Below are positions 52,032-61,014 of a stretch of DNA of 64,000 nt, piece after piece. The stretch's first letter is position 1. Each line of letters opens with the position of its first letter. Below the pieces are notes generated by a model, which saw only the letters and a program-made list of their open reading frames with translations, ran no database searches and was not told the origin of the DNA. A program made the position numbers and the translations under genes. Source of the DNA: Bacteroides sp. (GTDB lineage Bacteria > Bacteroidota > Bacteroidia > Bacteroidales > Muribaculaceae); assembly GCA_014802045.1 (NCBI GenBank), contig JAAVDA010000017.1, forward strand, positions 10,583-74,582. Reading direction: 5' to 3'.

Positions 52032-52571
52032 ATGATCAACGAAATACTTGAACACAACCGTAAGTTTGTGGAGGAGCGCGGCTATGAGCGATTTCTCACC
52101 GACAAATATCCCAACAAGCGTATTGCAATAGTAACCTGTATGGATACCCGTCTGGTCGAACTCCTGCCGGCCGCCCTGGGTTTCAGAAACGGCGATGTAA
52201 AGATTATCAAGAATGCCGGTGGCACCATAACCAATCCATTCGACAGCACTATGCGCAGTCTGCTTGTGGCTGTCTACGAGCTTGGAGTGAACGAAATAAT
52301 GATTATAGGCCACACATCATGCGGTGTGCAGGGTATGGACAGCCGCGAGATGCTCCATCTGATGAAGGAGAGGGGCATACCGGAGAGCAATATCAATCTG
52401 ATGAAGCATTGCGGCATAGACCTCGACAGTTGGCTTCACGGATTTGACAGCACTTCCGACGCTATTGTGGAGACGGTGGATCTTGTGCGGAATCATCCTC
52501 TGATGGCTAAAGATGTGGTGGTGAAGGGCTATATTATGGATTCTGTGAGTGGTCAGCTCACTCCCCTCTAA
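52032..52571 (+). CDS. Beta-type carbonic anhydrase
   Basis: IVTCMDTRLVELLP, NAGGTI, IGHTSCGVQGMD. Confidence 0.93.
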   Translation: MINEILEHNRKFVEERGYERFLTDKYPNKRIAIVTCMDTRLVELLPAALGFRNGDVKIIKNAGGTITNPFDSTMRSLLVAVYELGVNEIMIIGHTSCGVQGMDSREMLHLMKERGIPESNINLMKHCGIDLDSWLHGFDSTSDAIVETVDLVRNHPLMAKDVVVKGYIMDSVSGQLTPL

Positions 52572-52833
52572 CAGGATTGCATAGTGCAAAAGAGAAAAAA
52601 GCCCTTGCCTTGTGGTGGATTGCACGCACATGGCAAGGGCTTGAGGTTTCGCGGCCTTCCGCGACATGAGACGATATATGGTCCGACAATTTGACAAACC
52701 GACAACGCATATATGCATGATGATGGTGAGGTCCGGGAAGGCGGCGCACGACGATCGGTGCTGAGACAGGGTTGCCATGATTCCCCTATCATGGCGGTGG
52801 TGTCTACCGGAAGGCGCTGACCCGCGGGGTATC

Positions 52834-52953
52834 TAAAATGAAAAATGAAAAATGAGAAATGGGAAATGAGAAATGGGAAATGATGGTCGCATTTTCGAAG
52901 CTCCACCTGCTTCGATGCTCCATGCCCCACATTCTGGTCCGCCGCATGTGGGG
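52834..52953. repeat. Repeat R1 copy A: [AAATGRG]n microsatellite, GGTCGCAT..CGAAGCTCC, hairpin CCCCACAT..ATGTGGGG
   Basis: Heptad-like AAATGAG/AAATGGG run then hairpin 52925..52953; same architecture as 53194..53314. Confidence 0.8.
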
Positions 52954-53193
52954 ATTTCGACCAATTTTTTCCCAGCATTTCTCTGGTTCCCGTTTAGATT
53001 ATTCCTCGGGGGGATGGAAGTATGTCAATGTTCGCTTCGGAAGATCGCTGCCTGTTCCGCGGGCGGGTTGTCGCCGTTGAATACGAGTCCGTCCTACCAA
53101 CATGCGTTTCCACAACTCTTTGTGGTGCGTTTCCGGAGGCAAAGTTAGGGGTGGGGAGGGGGTGAAAAGCTGCTAATTTGCCCGTTCTTTTGA

Positions 53194-53314
53194 AAAAAAT
53201 GAGAAATGAGAAATGAGAAATGAAAAATGAAGGATGGGAGATGACGGTCGCATCTCCGAAGCTCCGTTTGTTTCGCCGTTCTATGCCCCACATTCCGCTT
53301 CGCTACATGTGGGG
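53194..53314. repeat. Repeat R1 copy B
   Basis: AAATGAG run, GACGGTCGCAT..CGAAGCTCCG, hairpin CCCCACATTCCGCTTCGCTACATGTGGGG 53286..53314. Confidence 0.8.
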
Positions 53315-53355
53315 TTTTCAACAATTTACGCTTCTCCGAAGCGTATCCGCATATT

Positions 53356-53410
53356 GCGGGTCTGGGGCGGTGGCGCTCTGTCGGCTGGCTTATCTGGCCG
53401 CTTCGCGGTC
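53356..53410. repeat. Repeat R2 copy A (55 bp)
   Basis: GCGGGTCTGGGGCGGTGGCGCTCTGTCGGCTGGCTTATCTGGCCGcTTCGCGGTCG. Confidence 0.85.
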
Positions 53411-53493
53411 GGCTTAGGGCATGTGGAGCTACATTTTATAAATCGGCACGATGCGTCTCCTCCGGGACGCTTCCTCTATTCTCCTTTCTTTTC

Positions 53494-53513
53494 TCTCCGG
53501 GCTGAAGCCCGGA
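53494..53513. repeat. Short perfect inverted repeat
   Basis: CTCCGGGCT-GA-AGCCCGGAG, 9-bp stem. Confidence 0.6.
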
Positions 53514-53764
53514 GTTACCCACAAATCCGTCCTCTCCGGGGACGGCATTCCATCAACGTATTCCCATCCTACGCTGAACGATTCGCTGACTCTATATTTC
53601 CTCGCGCGCATCGAGCGCGCTGCGGGAAATGGGGGTGGCTAATGTGGCCCTGTGGTTTCGCTGAAGCTCAACCCACAGGCTATTGTATCGCGACCCGCTC
53701 GCCGCGGGTCTAAGTAATGGCCCTCTCTCAACTGGCTTAGCTAGCCGGTTCGTGGTCGTTCGCA

Positions 53765-53820
53765 GCGGGTCTGGGGCGGTGGCGCTCTGTCGGCTGGCTT
53801 ATCTGGCCGATTCGCGGTCG
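53765..53820. repeat. Repeat R2 copy B
   Basis: GCGGGTCTGGGGCGGTGGCGCTCTGTCGGCTGGCTTATCTGGCCGaTTCGCGGTCG; one mismatch to copy A; a degenerate partial copy precedes it (~53731-53764). Confidence 0.85.
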
Positions 53821-53899
53821 TTCGCCGCGGGTCTCATGGGAGGATTGTTTTGCGGTGTGGGGAAAAGTGCGTACATTTGTTACGAAATAAGTATCAGAC

Positions 53900-54367
53900 A
53901 TGAGCAGAATCGATTTGACAAGACTTCGTAAGAGGGTCGGGATGAGCCAGCGTGAACTCGCGTCTCTCCTGCAGGTGAGACCCAGTTTTCTCTCTGCCAT
54001 AGAGAATGGGCGTAGCCGTCTGCCGGAGGAGAAGCTCGAAAAAATAAAGTGTATTTTTGAAGTTGATAATCTGGATGATTATCTTGTGGATGAGTCGGCT
54101 GATATTGTCGTGCCTCCTCACACCCATGCTTCAGATGCATCTGACACCATCACTCTATTGCTCAATCATTTCCATGACCTGGCCCATCAGAGAGAAAAGG
54201 GGCTCTCGCATCAGGACAACGAGAGCGCGGAACGAATAGATTTTCTCACACGAAGAAATGACAGATTGTCTGAACGGGTGGACAATCTGCGCGATGAGGT
54301 GGATAATCTCCGTAAGGAGAATCTGCGGCTTAAGGAGCTGCTTATGAAGAACGGTGTGGAATATTAG
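53900..54367 (+). CDS. XRE-family HTH regulator with C-terminal coiled coil
   Basis: LRKRVGMSQRELASLLQVRPSFLSAIENGRSRLP HTH; RLSERVDNLRDEVDNLRKENLRLKELL heptads. Confidence 0.88.
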   Translation: MSRIDLTRLRKRVGMSQRELASLLQVRPSFLSAIENGRSRLPEEKLEKIKCIFEVDNLDDYLVDESADIVVPPHTHASDASDTITLLLNHFHDLAHQREKGLSHQDNESAERIDFLTRRNDRLSERVDNLRDEVDNLRKENLRLKELLMKNGVEY

Positions 54368-54433
54368 ACCTTAAATATTTGCTAACACTGAGGCGGTCTT
54401 GCGAATACGGTTGGCAATAGCAGGGCGGGAGGA

Positions 54434-55042
54434 TTATTCTTCAGGGAGGCGCACCTCTATTATATATTCATCTTCGGAGGAGGCAACTACATTGGCCTGA
54501 AATCCCCAGCCATGAAGCATGGCCGCAAGCATGGGTGCGGACGGAAGAATGTCGCTCGCAGCTTTACGGTCGCGGTGGATGCTGTTGATGAATTTTTCGG
54601 AGGAGGGAAATGCTATCACTATCACTCCCCCGGACTTGACATTCATCTTGAAAAGGCGGCGCAGGGTGTGGGCCGGCGAATGAAGATGGGGATAGACACA
54701 ATAGAGCATCACAAGGTCATAGTGGCCGGGGATATGATCTTTTTCAAAGTCGAGACGAAGAAATTCGACATTCTGGAGGGAGCCGAATTTATCTTTTGCC
54801 ACCGCCAGCATACCCTCTGAAAAATCTACCGCTGTGATATGGCCGCCGGGACCTACCATTTCACTAAAATAGGGCAGAAGCACTCCGGTGCCTGTGCCGA
54901 GATCGAGCACATTCATGCCGGAGCGAATGGTAATGCGGGAGAGAATAGCGCGCACACGTGGAGGGGTAGACCGAACTTCATCAGCATCCCACCGGGGGGC
55001 AAGACTGTCAAAAAATTCTATTTCGGATAGGGGCATAAACAA
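54434..55042 (-). CDS. Class I SAM-dependent methyltransferase
   Basis: VLDLGTGTGVLLPYFSEMVGPGGHITAVDFSEGMLAVAK. Confidence 0.9.
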   Translation of the reverse strand: MFMPLSEIEFFDSLAPRWDADEVRSTPPRVRAILSRITIRSGMNVLDLGTGTGVLLPYFSEMVGPGGHITAVDFSEGMLAVAKDKFGSLQNVEFLRLDFEKDHIPGHYDLVMLYCVYPHLHSPAHTLRRLFKMNVKSGGVIVIAFPSSEKFINSIHRDRKAASDILPSAPMLAAMLHGWGFQANVVASSEDEYIIEVRLPEE

Positions 55043-55114
55043 AACCTCTGGTTATATTTAGCAAATATTTCCGCAAAATTAAGCAAAATACACTGAATTC
55101 TCAACACATATTAT

Positions 55115-55122
55115 TAACTTTG
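55115..55122 (+). promoter_or_regulatory. Putative -7 box upstream of leader element copy 2
   Basis: TAACTTTG matches TAnnTTTG; no clear -33 TTTG. Confidence 0.35.
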
Positions 55123-55176
55123 CACCACGTTTCAAACAATTTAATAAGTCTAATAAGGATAAGTGATGAGTAATGA

Positions 55177-55335
55177 GTAAGCCATGAAAATTAGTTTATA
55201 CTATCCTACGCGCTGTCATAATAATCTTCGGACTTACTCATCTGTCATTATGCCCCCCATAACTCCAACCTCGTAAATCCAAATCTTATAAACGACACCA
55301 TCATATCATAATATAAACTAATTTCCACGACTTAC
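55177..55335 (+). repeat. Copy 2 of dispersed ~160-nt element with terminal inverted repeats
   Basis: Left GTAAGCCATGAAAATTAGTTTATACTAT, right (reverse complement) GTAAGTCGTGGAAATTAGTTTATATTAT; ends 2 nt before the ATG at 55338. Confidence 0.82.
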
Positions 55336-55337
55336 TT

Positions 55338-57230
55338 ATGAAATTGCTTCCCTCTTATGTTTTTCTACCGCTTACACTGATGGCTACAAGCGGATATGCG
55401 GCAACTGCTGATGAATCTGCCGAGTTTCCGGACACGGTGAGTCTCAGCGAGGTGGTGGTCACCGCTCCGCTAAAAACGAATCCCGACCTGATACCTCTCA
55501 ATGTGACTCAGGTCACAGCCTCACAGATAGAGAATTCCGGCGAGACATCTCTGCTACCGGTGCTCGTGTCGAAGGTTGCCGGTCTGTTTGTGACCGAACG
55601 CGGTTTTGCGGGCTACGGGGTGTCGGGTGGCAGCGCGGGCACCGTGAACATACGCGGTGTGGGGCAAGGCAACAAAGTGCTCTTCATGATTGACGGTCAG
55701 CCACAATGGGCCGGAGTGTTCGGCCACAGTCTGGCCGACACATATGTGGCCAACGGAGTGGAAAGGGTTGAGGTGGTGAAGGGTCCGTCTTCGCTGCTCT
55801 ACGGCTCGAATGCCATGGGCGGCTCAATCAATATAGTGACGCAGACTCAGACGCAGGAGGGACTCACAGGGAGAGCAAGAGCGATGTTCGGGTCGTTCAG
55901 CACCCAGAAATTCGCCCTATCGTCGGGCTATAAGAGAGGAAAACTCTCGGCCACTCTCTCCGGCCAACTCGACCGCAGCAACGGCAACCGTGCCGGAAGC
56001 GCTTTCTGGCTTGCCAACGAATTCGCACAAATAAAATATGCAGCGTCTCACAGATGGAACATAGCCGGAATGCTCGACATGACTCAGAGCCATGCCAACA
56101 ATCCGGGCACACGGCAAGATCCGCTTGAAAATATGTGGACGGATATTTTCCGCGGCACCGGCGGGCTGTATGTGAAAAACGCTTATGAGAAGATGGATGG
56201 CGGTGTGCAGACCTATATAAACTGGGGGCGCCATAAAGTTGATGACGGCAACACTCCCGGCGAGACTCCACGCGACTACCTGTTTAATTCCACAGACTAC
56301 AACATGGGTATCACAGCCTATGAGTCGTTCTATCTGTGGCAAGCCAACACTCTGTCGGCGGGAATAGATTTCCAGCATTGGGGAGGGCGCATCTGGAACA
56401 CCGACAAGGAGAATCAGGCAATGAGGTCGGGAGAGTCATCACACCATGTGAACGAGATTGCCGGATATGCCATGATGCAGCAGGGATTAGCCAACGACAT
56501 AGTGAATATAAACGGCGGAGTGCGGCTGCAACACGGCTCGACCTACGGAAATGTGTGGGTGCCTCAGGCGGGGTTTATCGTAAAGCCGGGAGCCGGCTCG
56601 CAGATTAAAGCTTCGTTCAGCAAGGGCTTCCGCTCTCCCAACATTCGCGAGCTTTATCTCTATCCTCCGGCCAATCCCGACCTAAAGCCGGAATATATGC
56701 TCAACTATGAGGTGGGCTACCGGCAGCATCTGGCTGACTACAGAGTGATGCTTGGAGCAGCAGTTTACTATATCGACGGACGCAATATGATTCAGACTGT
56801 GATGACCGACGGGAGGCCCCGAAACGTGAATACCGGAAAATTCCGCAACAAGGGTTTTGAACTCGAAGCAGCCTGGCAGATAGTTCAGTCGCTTCGGGCA
56901 AGCGCCTCATGGTCATATCTCCACACGGATTCAGAGAACCTCTATTCTCCGAAAAATAAATTAAATGCCGAGCTTACGTATTCTCACAAAGGGGTCAGCA
57001 TCACGGCTGAAAACACCTCGATCTGGAGCATGAAAAACGGCAATCCGGAAGGAACGGGAGTGAGCTACTCGCTGCTGAATCTCCGTGCTGCATATACGCT
57101 GTCGGCTCCGACCGTGCCGGTGACTCTATCGGTGAAGGTGGACAACCTCACCAATAAGCACTATGAGATAATCTACGGCTGCCCTATGCCCGGAACAACG
57201 ATAATGGGCGGGGTGGAATTCAAATTTTAG
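55338..57230 (+). CDS. TonB-dependent outer membrane receptor
   Basis: Plug domain (GTVNIRGVGQGNKVLFMIDGQPQW...VERVEVVKGPSSLLYGSNAMGGSINIVT) and TonB-dependent barrel. Confidence 0.95.
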   Translation: MKLLPSYVFLPLTLMATSGYAATADESAEFPDTVSLSEVVVTAPLKTNPDLIPLNVTQVTASQIENSGETSLLPVLVSKVAGLFVTERGFAGYGVSGGSAGTVNIRGVGQGNKVLFMIDGQPQWAGVFGHSLADTYVANGVERVEVVKGPSSLLYGSNAMGGSINIVTQTQTQEGLTGRARAMFGSFSTQKFALSSGYKRGKLSATLSGQLDRSNGNRAGSAFWLANEFAQIKYAASHRWNIAGMLDMTQSHANNPGTRQDPLENMWTDIFRGTGGLYVKNAYEKMDGGVQTYINWGRHKVDDGNTPGETPRDYLFNSTDYNMGITAYESFYLWQANTLSAGIDFQHWGGRIWNTDKENQAMRSGESSHHVNEIAGYAMMQQGLANDIVNINGGVRLQHGSTYGNVWVPQAGFIVKPGAGSQIKASFSKGFRSPNIRELYLYPPANPDLKPEYMLNYEVGYRQHLADYRVMLGAAVYYIDGRNMIQTVMTDGRPRNVNTGKFRNKGFELEAAWQIVQSLRASASWSYLHTDSENLYSPKNKLNAELTYSHKGVSITAENTSIWSMKNGNPEGTGVSYSLLNLRAAYTLSAPTVPVTLSVKVDNLTNKHYEIIYGCPMPGTTIMGGVEFKF

Positions 57231-57248
57231 AGACCCGTCAAGACTTCT

Positions 57249-58478
57249 TCACGAAAGGAGAAGCTGGGCATCGCCATAGCTCAGAAAACGGTAGGAGCGG
57301 TGAAGAGCTTCGTCGTACATCCGGCGCCAGTCGCCTCCGGTGAATGCCGAGACAAGAAGAAGGAGGGTGGAGCGTGGCTGATGGAAATTAGTGACCATGC
57401 CCCTGACTATACGGAAACGATAGCCCGGCGCAATGATGATGCGGGTGGATGCCACAAGACGGTCGGATTTTCCGGCATCAAGACGGGAAAGAAGAGCCTG
57501 CAGGGCATCGGCCACTGAAAGCTCCGGATGGTCGGGAGAATATGGATACCATTGAGGGAGTTCGGTGAGAGGGAGTCCCTGAGCCGCCATGCAGCCGAGA
57601 TGGTAGAGGCTTTCGAGGGTACGCACGGAGGTGGTGCCGACCGCCACGACTCTTCTATCGGTTGACGCCAGCTCAGAGATGAGAGAACGGTCTACGACAA
57701 TAAGCTCACTGTGCATCTCGTGGTGGCCGATAGTGTCGGATTTCACCGGCTGAAATGTGCCGGCCCCCACATGAAGGGTCACCTCCCTGCGGGGTATTCC
57801 CGCTTGTGAAACGGCATCAAGGAGTGAGGGGGTGAAATGGAGTCCGGCTGTAGGAGCGGCCACGGAGCCTTCTATGCGGGAATAGACTGTCTGATAATCA
57901 GATGAGTCTGAAGACTCCGTGTTGCGTCCGAGATATGGAGGAATCGGTATTTCGCCGGCGGCGGAAATAATCTGTGAGAATGTGACCTGCCGGGGAGCAG
58001 TCCATGAAAACCGCACGGTAGAGGCGTTGCCTGAGCGGCCGGTGCGGTCTGCGCGGAGCTCCACTTCCATTCCGTCGACCACTATGGGGAGAGAAAGCGT
58101 GAGCCCGTCGGTCCAGCGCTTACTGTTGCCTACAAAGCAGGTCCATTCGCATCCGTCGGTGGAGGCAAAAGAACGCTCATAGTCGGCGGGGGCTATGGGC
58201 TCCAGACAAAACACCTCAATCCGCGCTCCGGAACGGTCATCTCCTTTACGGAAACGGAGACGAGCGTTGATTACCCTGGTGTTGTTGGCCACAAGGATGG
58301 AGTCGGAGGGAAGAAGAGAAGGGAGAGAGTCAAACCGGGAATGCTCGATAGTGCCGTCGGGGCGGCGCACCATGAGCAGACAGCGGTCGCGATCAGCAAG
58401 AGGATGGCGGGCTATGCGGTGGTCGGGCAGAGGATAGTCGAAATCGTCGATAGAAATGGAAGTGGTGTCGGTGATCAT
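57249..58478 (-). CDS. queA: S-adenosylmethionine:tRNA ribosyltransferase-isomerase
   Basis: FDYPLPDHRIARHPLADRDRCLLM, AAPTAGLHFTPSLLD, TNFHQPRSTLLLLVSAF. Confidence 0.95.
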   Translation of the reverse strand: MITDTTSISIDDFDYPLPDHRIARHPLADRDRCLLMVRRPDGTIEHSRFDSLPSLLPSDSILVANNTRVINARLRFRKGDDRSGARIEVFCLEPIAPADYERSFASTDGCEWTCFVGNSKRWTDGLTLSLPIVVDGMEVELRADRTGRSGNASTVRFSWTAPRQVTFSQIISAAGEIPIPPYLGRNTESSDSSDYQTVYSRIEGSVAAPTAGLHFTPSLLDAVSQAGIPRREVTLHVGAGTFQPVKSDTIGHHEMHSELIVVDRSLISELASTDRRVVAVGTTSVRTLESLYHLGCMAAQGLPLTELPQWYPYSPDHPELSVADALQALLSRLDAGKSDRLVASTRIIIAPGYRFRIVRGMVTNFHQPRSTLLLLVSAFTGGDWRRMYDEALHRSYRFLSYGDAQLLLS

Positions 58479-58560
58479 GTGGGGGTATTGTAAAATCACT
58501 AAACTTACGTTATGATATTTGCCTGCAAAGTTACTACCTTTGCACGAAATTAACTCAAAG

Positions 58561-58839
58561 ATGTTTGAAATACTACTCATACTTGCCGCCGGAATAGCGA
58601 TAGGACGGATAGGGGCGAAGCTGACTATAACGGCCCGGATAGGCGGAGCGGTGAAATGGACGGTGTGTGGTCTGGTGGGGGTGCTTGGCTATAGCATCGG
58701 GGCCGACAGCACTCTTGCCGCAGAGCTGCCGGAAATCGGACTGACCGGAATAGTGCTGGCACTCGCGGGCACAGCCGGAAGCATTGCCGGAGCAATGATA
58801 CTTATGCGAGCTACAAGCCGGAAAGGAGGCGGGAAATGA
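58561..58839 (+). CDS. LysO-family exporter, N-terminal portion as a separate ORF
   Basis: Three-TM ORF directly upstream of (and overlapping) the LysO-like ORF; start at ATG 58561. Confidence 0.7.
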   Translation: MFEILLILAAGIAIGRIGAKLTITARIGGAVKWTVCGLVGVLGYSIGADSTLAAELPEIGLTGIVLALAGTAGSIAGAMILMRATSRKGGGK

Positions 58840-59459
58840 AGGGAAGTCTGATTGTGGCGGGATGTTTCGCCGGAGGATTTATCGCGGGGAGACTTGCTGA
58901 ATACTCCCCCGAGTGGCTTCACACCGCATCGCTATGGCTCCTCTATCTGCTTATGCTGCAGGTGGGGCTGGGAATAGGGAGCGACCCTAAGGTGAAAGAG
59001 ATGCTGCGGACGCTCACTCCGGTGAGCCTGCTCCTGCCGCTTACAACCGTGGCGGGCGCTCTGATACTCACCTACCCCGTGGCCTTTATGCTTAAAGCTG
59101 TGTGTGTGACCGATTCGCTGGCCATAAACAGTGTGTGTGGCTACTATTCGCTGTCGTCTATCATGCTGTCGCAGCTCAAGGAGCCTCTGGTGGGCGCCAC
59201 TCTTGCCGCAAAGATCGGAGCGGTGGCTCTGCTGGCCAATGTGGTGCGTGAACTTATAGCACTCACGGGCGCACCGCTCATAGCACGCCACTGCGGCAAA
59301 GAGGCTGTGATTGCTGCAGCGGGGGTTACGTCGGTAGACGTGTGTCTGCCGGCCATAAGGCGATGGTGCGGAGAGCGCTATGTGGGGCTCGCACTCGTGC
59401 ACGGCACGGTGATAGACATCGCTTCGCCCTTTATGCTCACCCTGTTTGCCTCGCTATAA
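58836..59459 (+). CDS. LysO-family (DUF340) exporter, C-terminal portion
   Basis: LLYLLMLQVGLGIGSD, SLAINSVCGYYSLSSIMLSQL, GVTSVDVCLPAIRRWCG. Confidence 0.8.
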   Translation: MKGSLIVAGCFAGGFIAGRLAEYSPEWLHTASLWLLYLLMLQVGLGIGSDPKVKEMLRTLTPVSLLLPLTTVAGALILTYPVAFMLKAVCVTDSLAINSVCGYYSLSSIMLSQLKEPLVGATLAAKIGAVALLANVVRELIALTGAPLIARHCGKEAVIAAAGVTSVDVCLPAIRRWCGERYVGLALVHGTVIDIASPFMLTLFASL

Positions 59460-59503
59460 AATCATAATTATACCTAAATAAATAGGCAAGAGATAGGAGC
59501 GGG

Positions 59504-59534
59504 TTTGGAGTGATAGGATAAAGGGGTAACTTTG
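59504..59534 (+). promoter_or_regulatory. Bacteroidetes-type promoter
   Basis: TTTG-N19-TAACTTTG upstream of 59555. Confidence 0.6.
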
Positions 59535-59554
59535 CGGGCAAAAGCGCTGTAAAA

Positions 59555-60886
59555 ATGACCTCAAAAGCAGTAACCCTCATATTCGCGGCATTGTATGCGT
59601 CGGTAATGGCGGCGCAGACAAATCATGCGGTGGTGGCGGACGCCGAATCGCGATCTCCCCTGCCGGGAGCGTCAATATTCGACAGGAACGGCAATCTGGT
59701 GGGGGTGAGCAATAAAAACGGACGAACTCCGCATATCGCCGAGGACCGGCTGCCTGTGACTGTACGCTATATTGGATATGGCGAAAAGCAGGTGCGGAAT
59801 CTTGACTCAGACACCATATTCCTGAAAGAGAGCAGCAGGGAGCTGCCTGAAGTGGTGGTGGAGTCACGACAGCATAAGGTGATGCATATGCTTGGATATG
59901 TGAGGGAGTATTCTACACTGACCACATATAACGATACCGTTTTCCTATTTCGGGAGAAGATGGTGGATTATATGGTCAATCCCGACCCGAAGGTGAAATT
60001 CAGGGGGTGGACCAATCCGAGGATACTGAAAAGCAAGTCATATTACCGGTTTACAAACTCTCAGGGGCTTGACAGTGTGAGCGACGAGAGCAATTATCAT
60101 TTCTCATGGTCAGACTGGGTAGGACTGGGAGGCTACATATCAATACCCGAGAGTCTTCGGAAAAAAAGACAGTCCACCGACACTCTGCGGGGAAAATATA
60201 GCCCCACGGAGATTTGGGTGAGGAATGGCGACAAGGTGACACTGAATATCAATGTGCTGGCCGACACGGCAAGTCGCCGGTGGGTGCCCAATCTATCGGC
60301 CTTCTTCCGCAAAGAGATGGATTTCGAGAACTTCAGGGTGAGATATAACTACGATAATGTGACCGGAACAAAGCTTTCGCCAATGGATGTGACGAGCTAT
60401 TCGTGCAACATCGAATCAAACGGCAGAGGGCATGAGATGTTTATGTTTAACCGTGTGGACGAGAAGGTGTTTGTGAGCACCTATGCAGAGACCTACATTC
60501 TCGACAAGGAGTATATCACTCTGCCCGAGGCAAGGAAATGGGAGAAATTGGCCGTAGGCTCCGGCGTCATGGAAATTTACGAACCGGACGATGCACCTCC
60601 GCTTCAGGCATCTATAGCGGAACTTATCGACCGGGTGAACAATGTGGACAAGGAGCAGGTGAAGCTCGCTCAGAAACAAGACATGAGCCTCGTGAGGGAG
60701 GTCGTGAAACATCATTTCGGCCACAGACTGCTTCAGCTTCTGAAAGCTACCACAGGCATAAGCTCCATCAAGGCAAAAAGGAATGAGAAGAAGTACTGGC
60801 GGAAATTTCGGAAGGAGCGTATACGAAAAAATAACGAGCGATATAGAAGGGAGCTTGGCACGGATTCAATAGCCGCCGACAAGTGA
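59555..60886 (+). CDS. Secreted protein with N-terminal carboxypeptidase-regulatory-like (CarboxypepD_reg) domain
   Basis: Signal peptide; VVADAESRSPLPGASIFDRNGNLVGVSNKNGRTPH...VTVRYIGYGEKQV. Confidence 0.78.
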   Translation: MTSKAVTLIFAALYASVMAAQTNHAVVADAESRSPLPGASIFDRNGNLVGVSNKNGRTPHIAEDRLPVTVRYIGYGEKQVRNLDSDTIFLKESSRELPEVVVESRQHKVMHMLGYVREYSTLTTYNDTVFLFREKMVDYMVNPDPKVKFRGWTNPRILKSKSYYRFTNSQGLDSVSDESNYHFSWSDWVGLGGYISIPESLRKKRQSTDTLRGKYSPTEIWVRNGDKVTLNINVLADTASRRWVPNLSAFFRKEMDFENFRVRYNYDNVTGTKLSPMDVTSYSCNIESNGRGHEMFMFNRVDEKVFVSTYAETYILDKEYITLPEARKWEKLAVGSGVMEIYEPDDAPPLQASIAELIDRVNNVDKEQVKLAQKQDMSLVREVVKHHFGHRLLQLLKATTGISSIKAKRNEKKYWRKFRKERIRKNNERYRRELGTDSIAADK

Positions 60887-61014
60887 GGGTGGACTCCCCA
60901 CGGGGATAAACAGGAAGTGCTGAGGCTTCAATCGCAGTAGTATACTGATATAAATCGGCCGCGCCTGAGATGGACGCGGCCGATTCTTATTGTTCGTATG
61001 CGGAAAATTATGGA

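Noticed and set aside
52834-53314. CRISPR-like array
   Set aside because: Only two or three copies of each repeat, irregular spacing, no cas genes; repeats are microsatellite plus hairpin modules
53234-53931. Small ORFs in the 52.6-53.9 kb repeat region
   Set aside because: They translate the repeats (GSGAVALCRLAYLA recurs) and show no domain support; treated as non-coding
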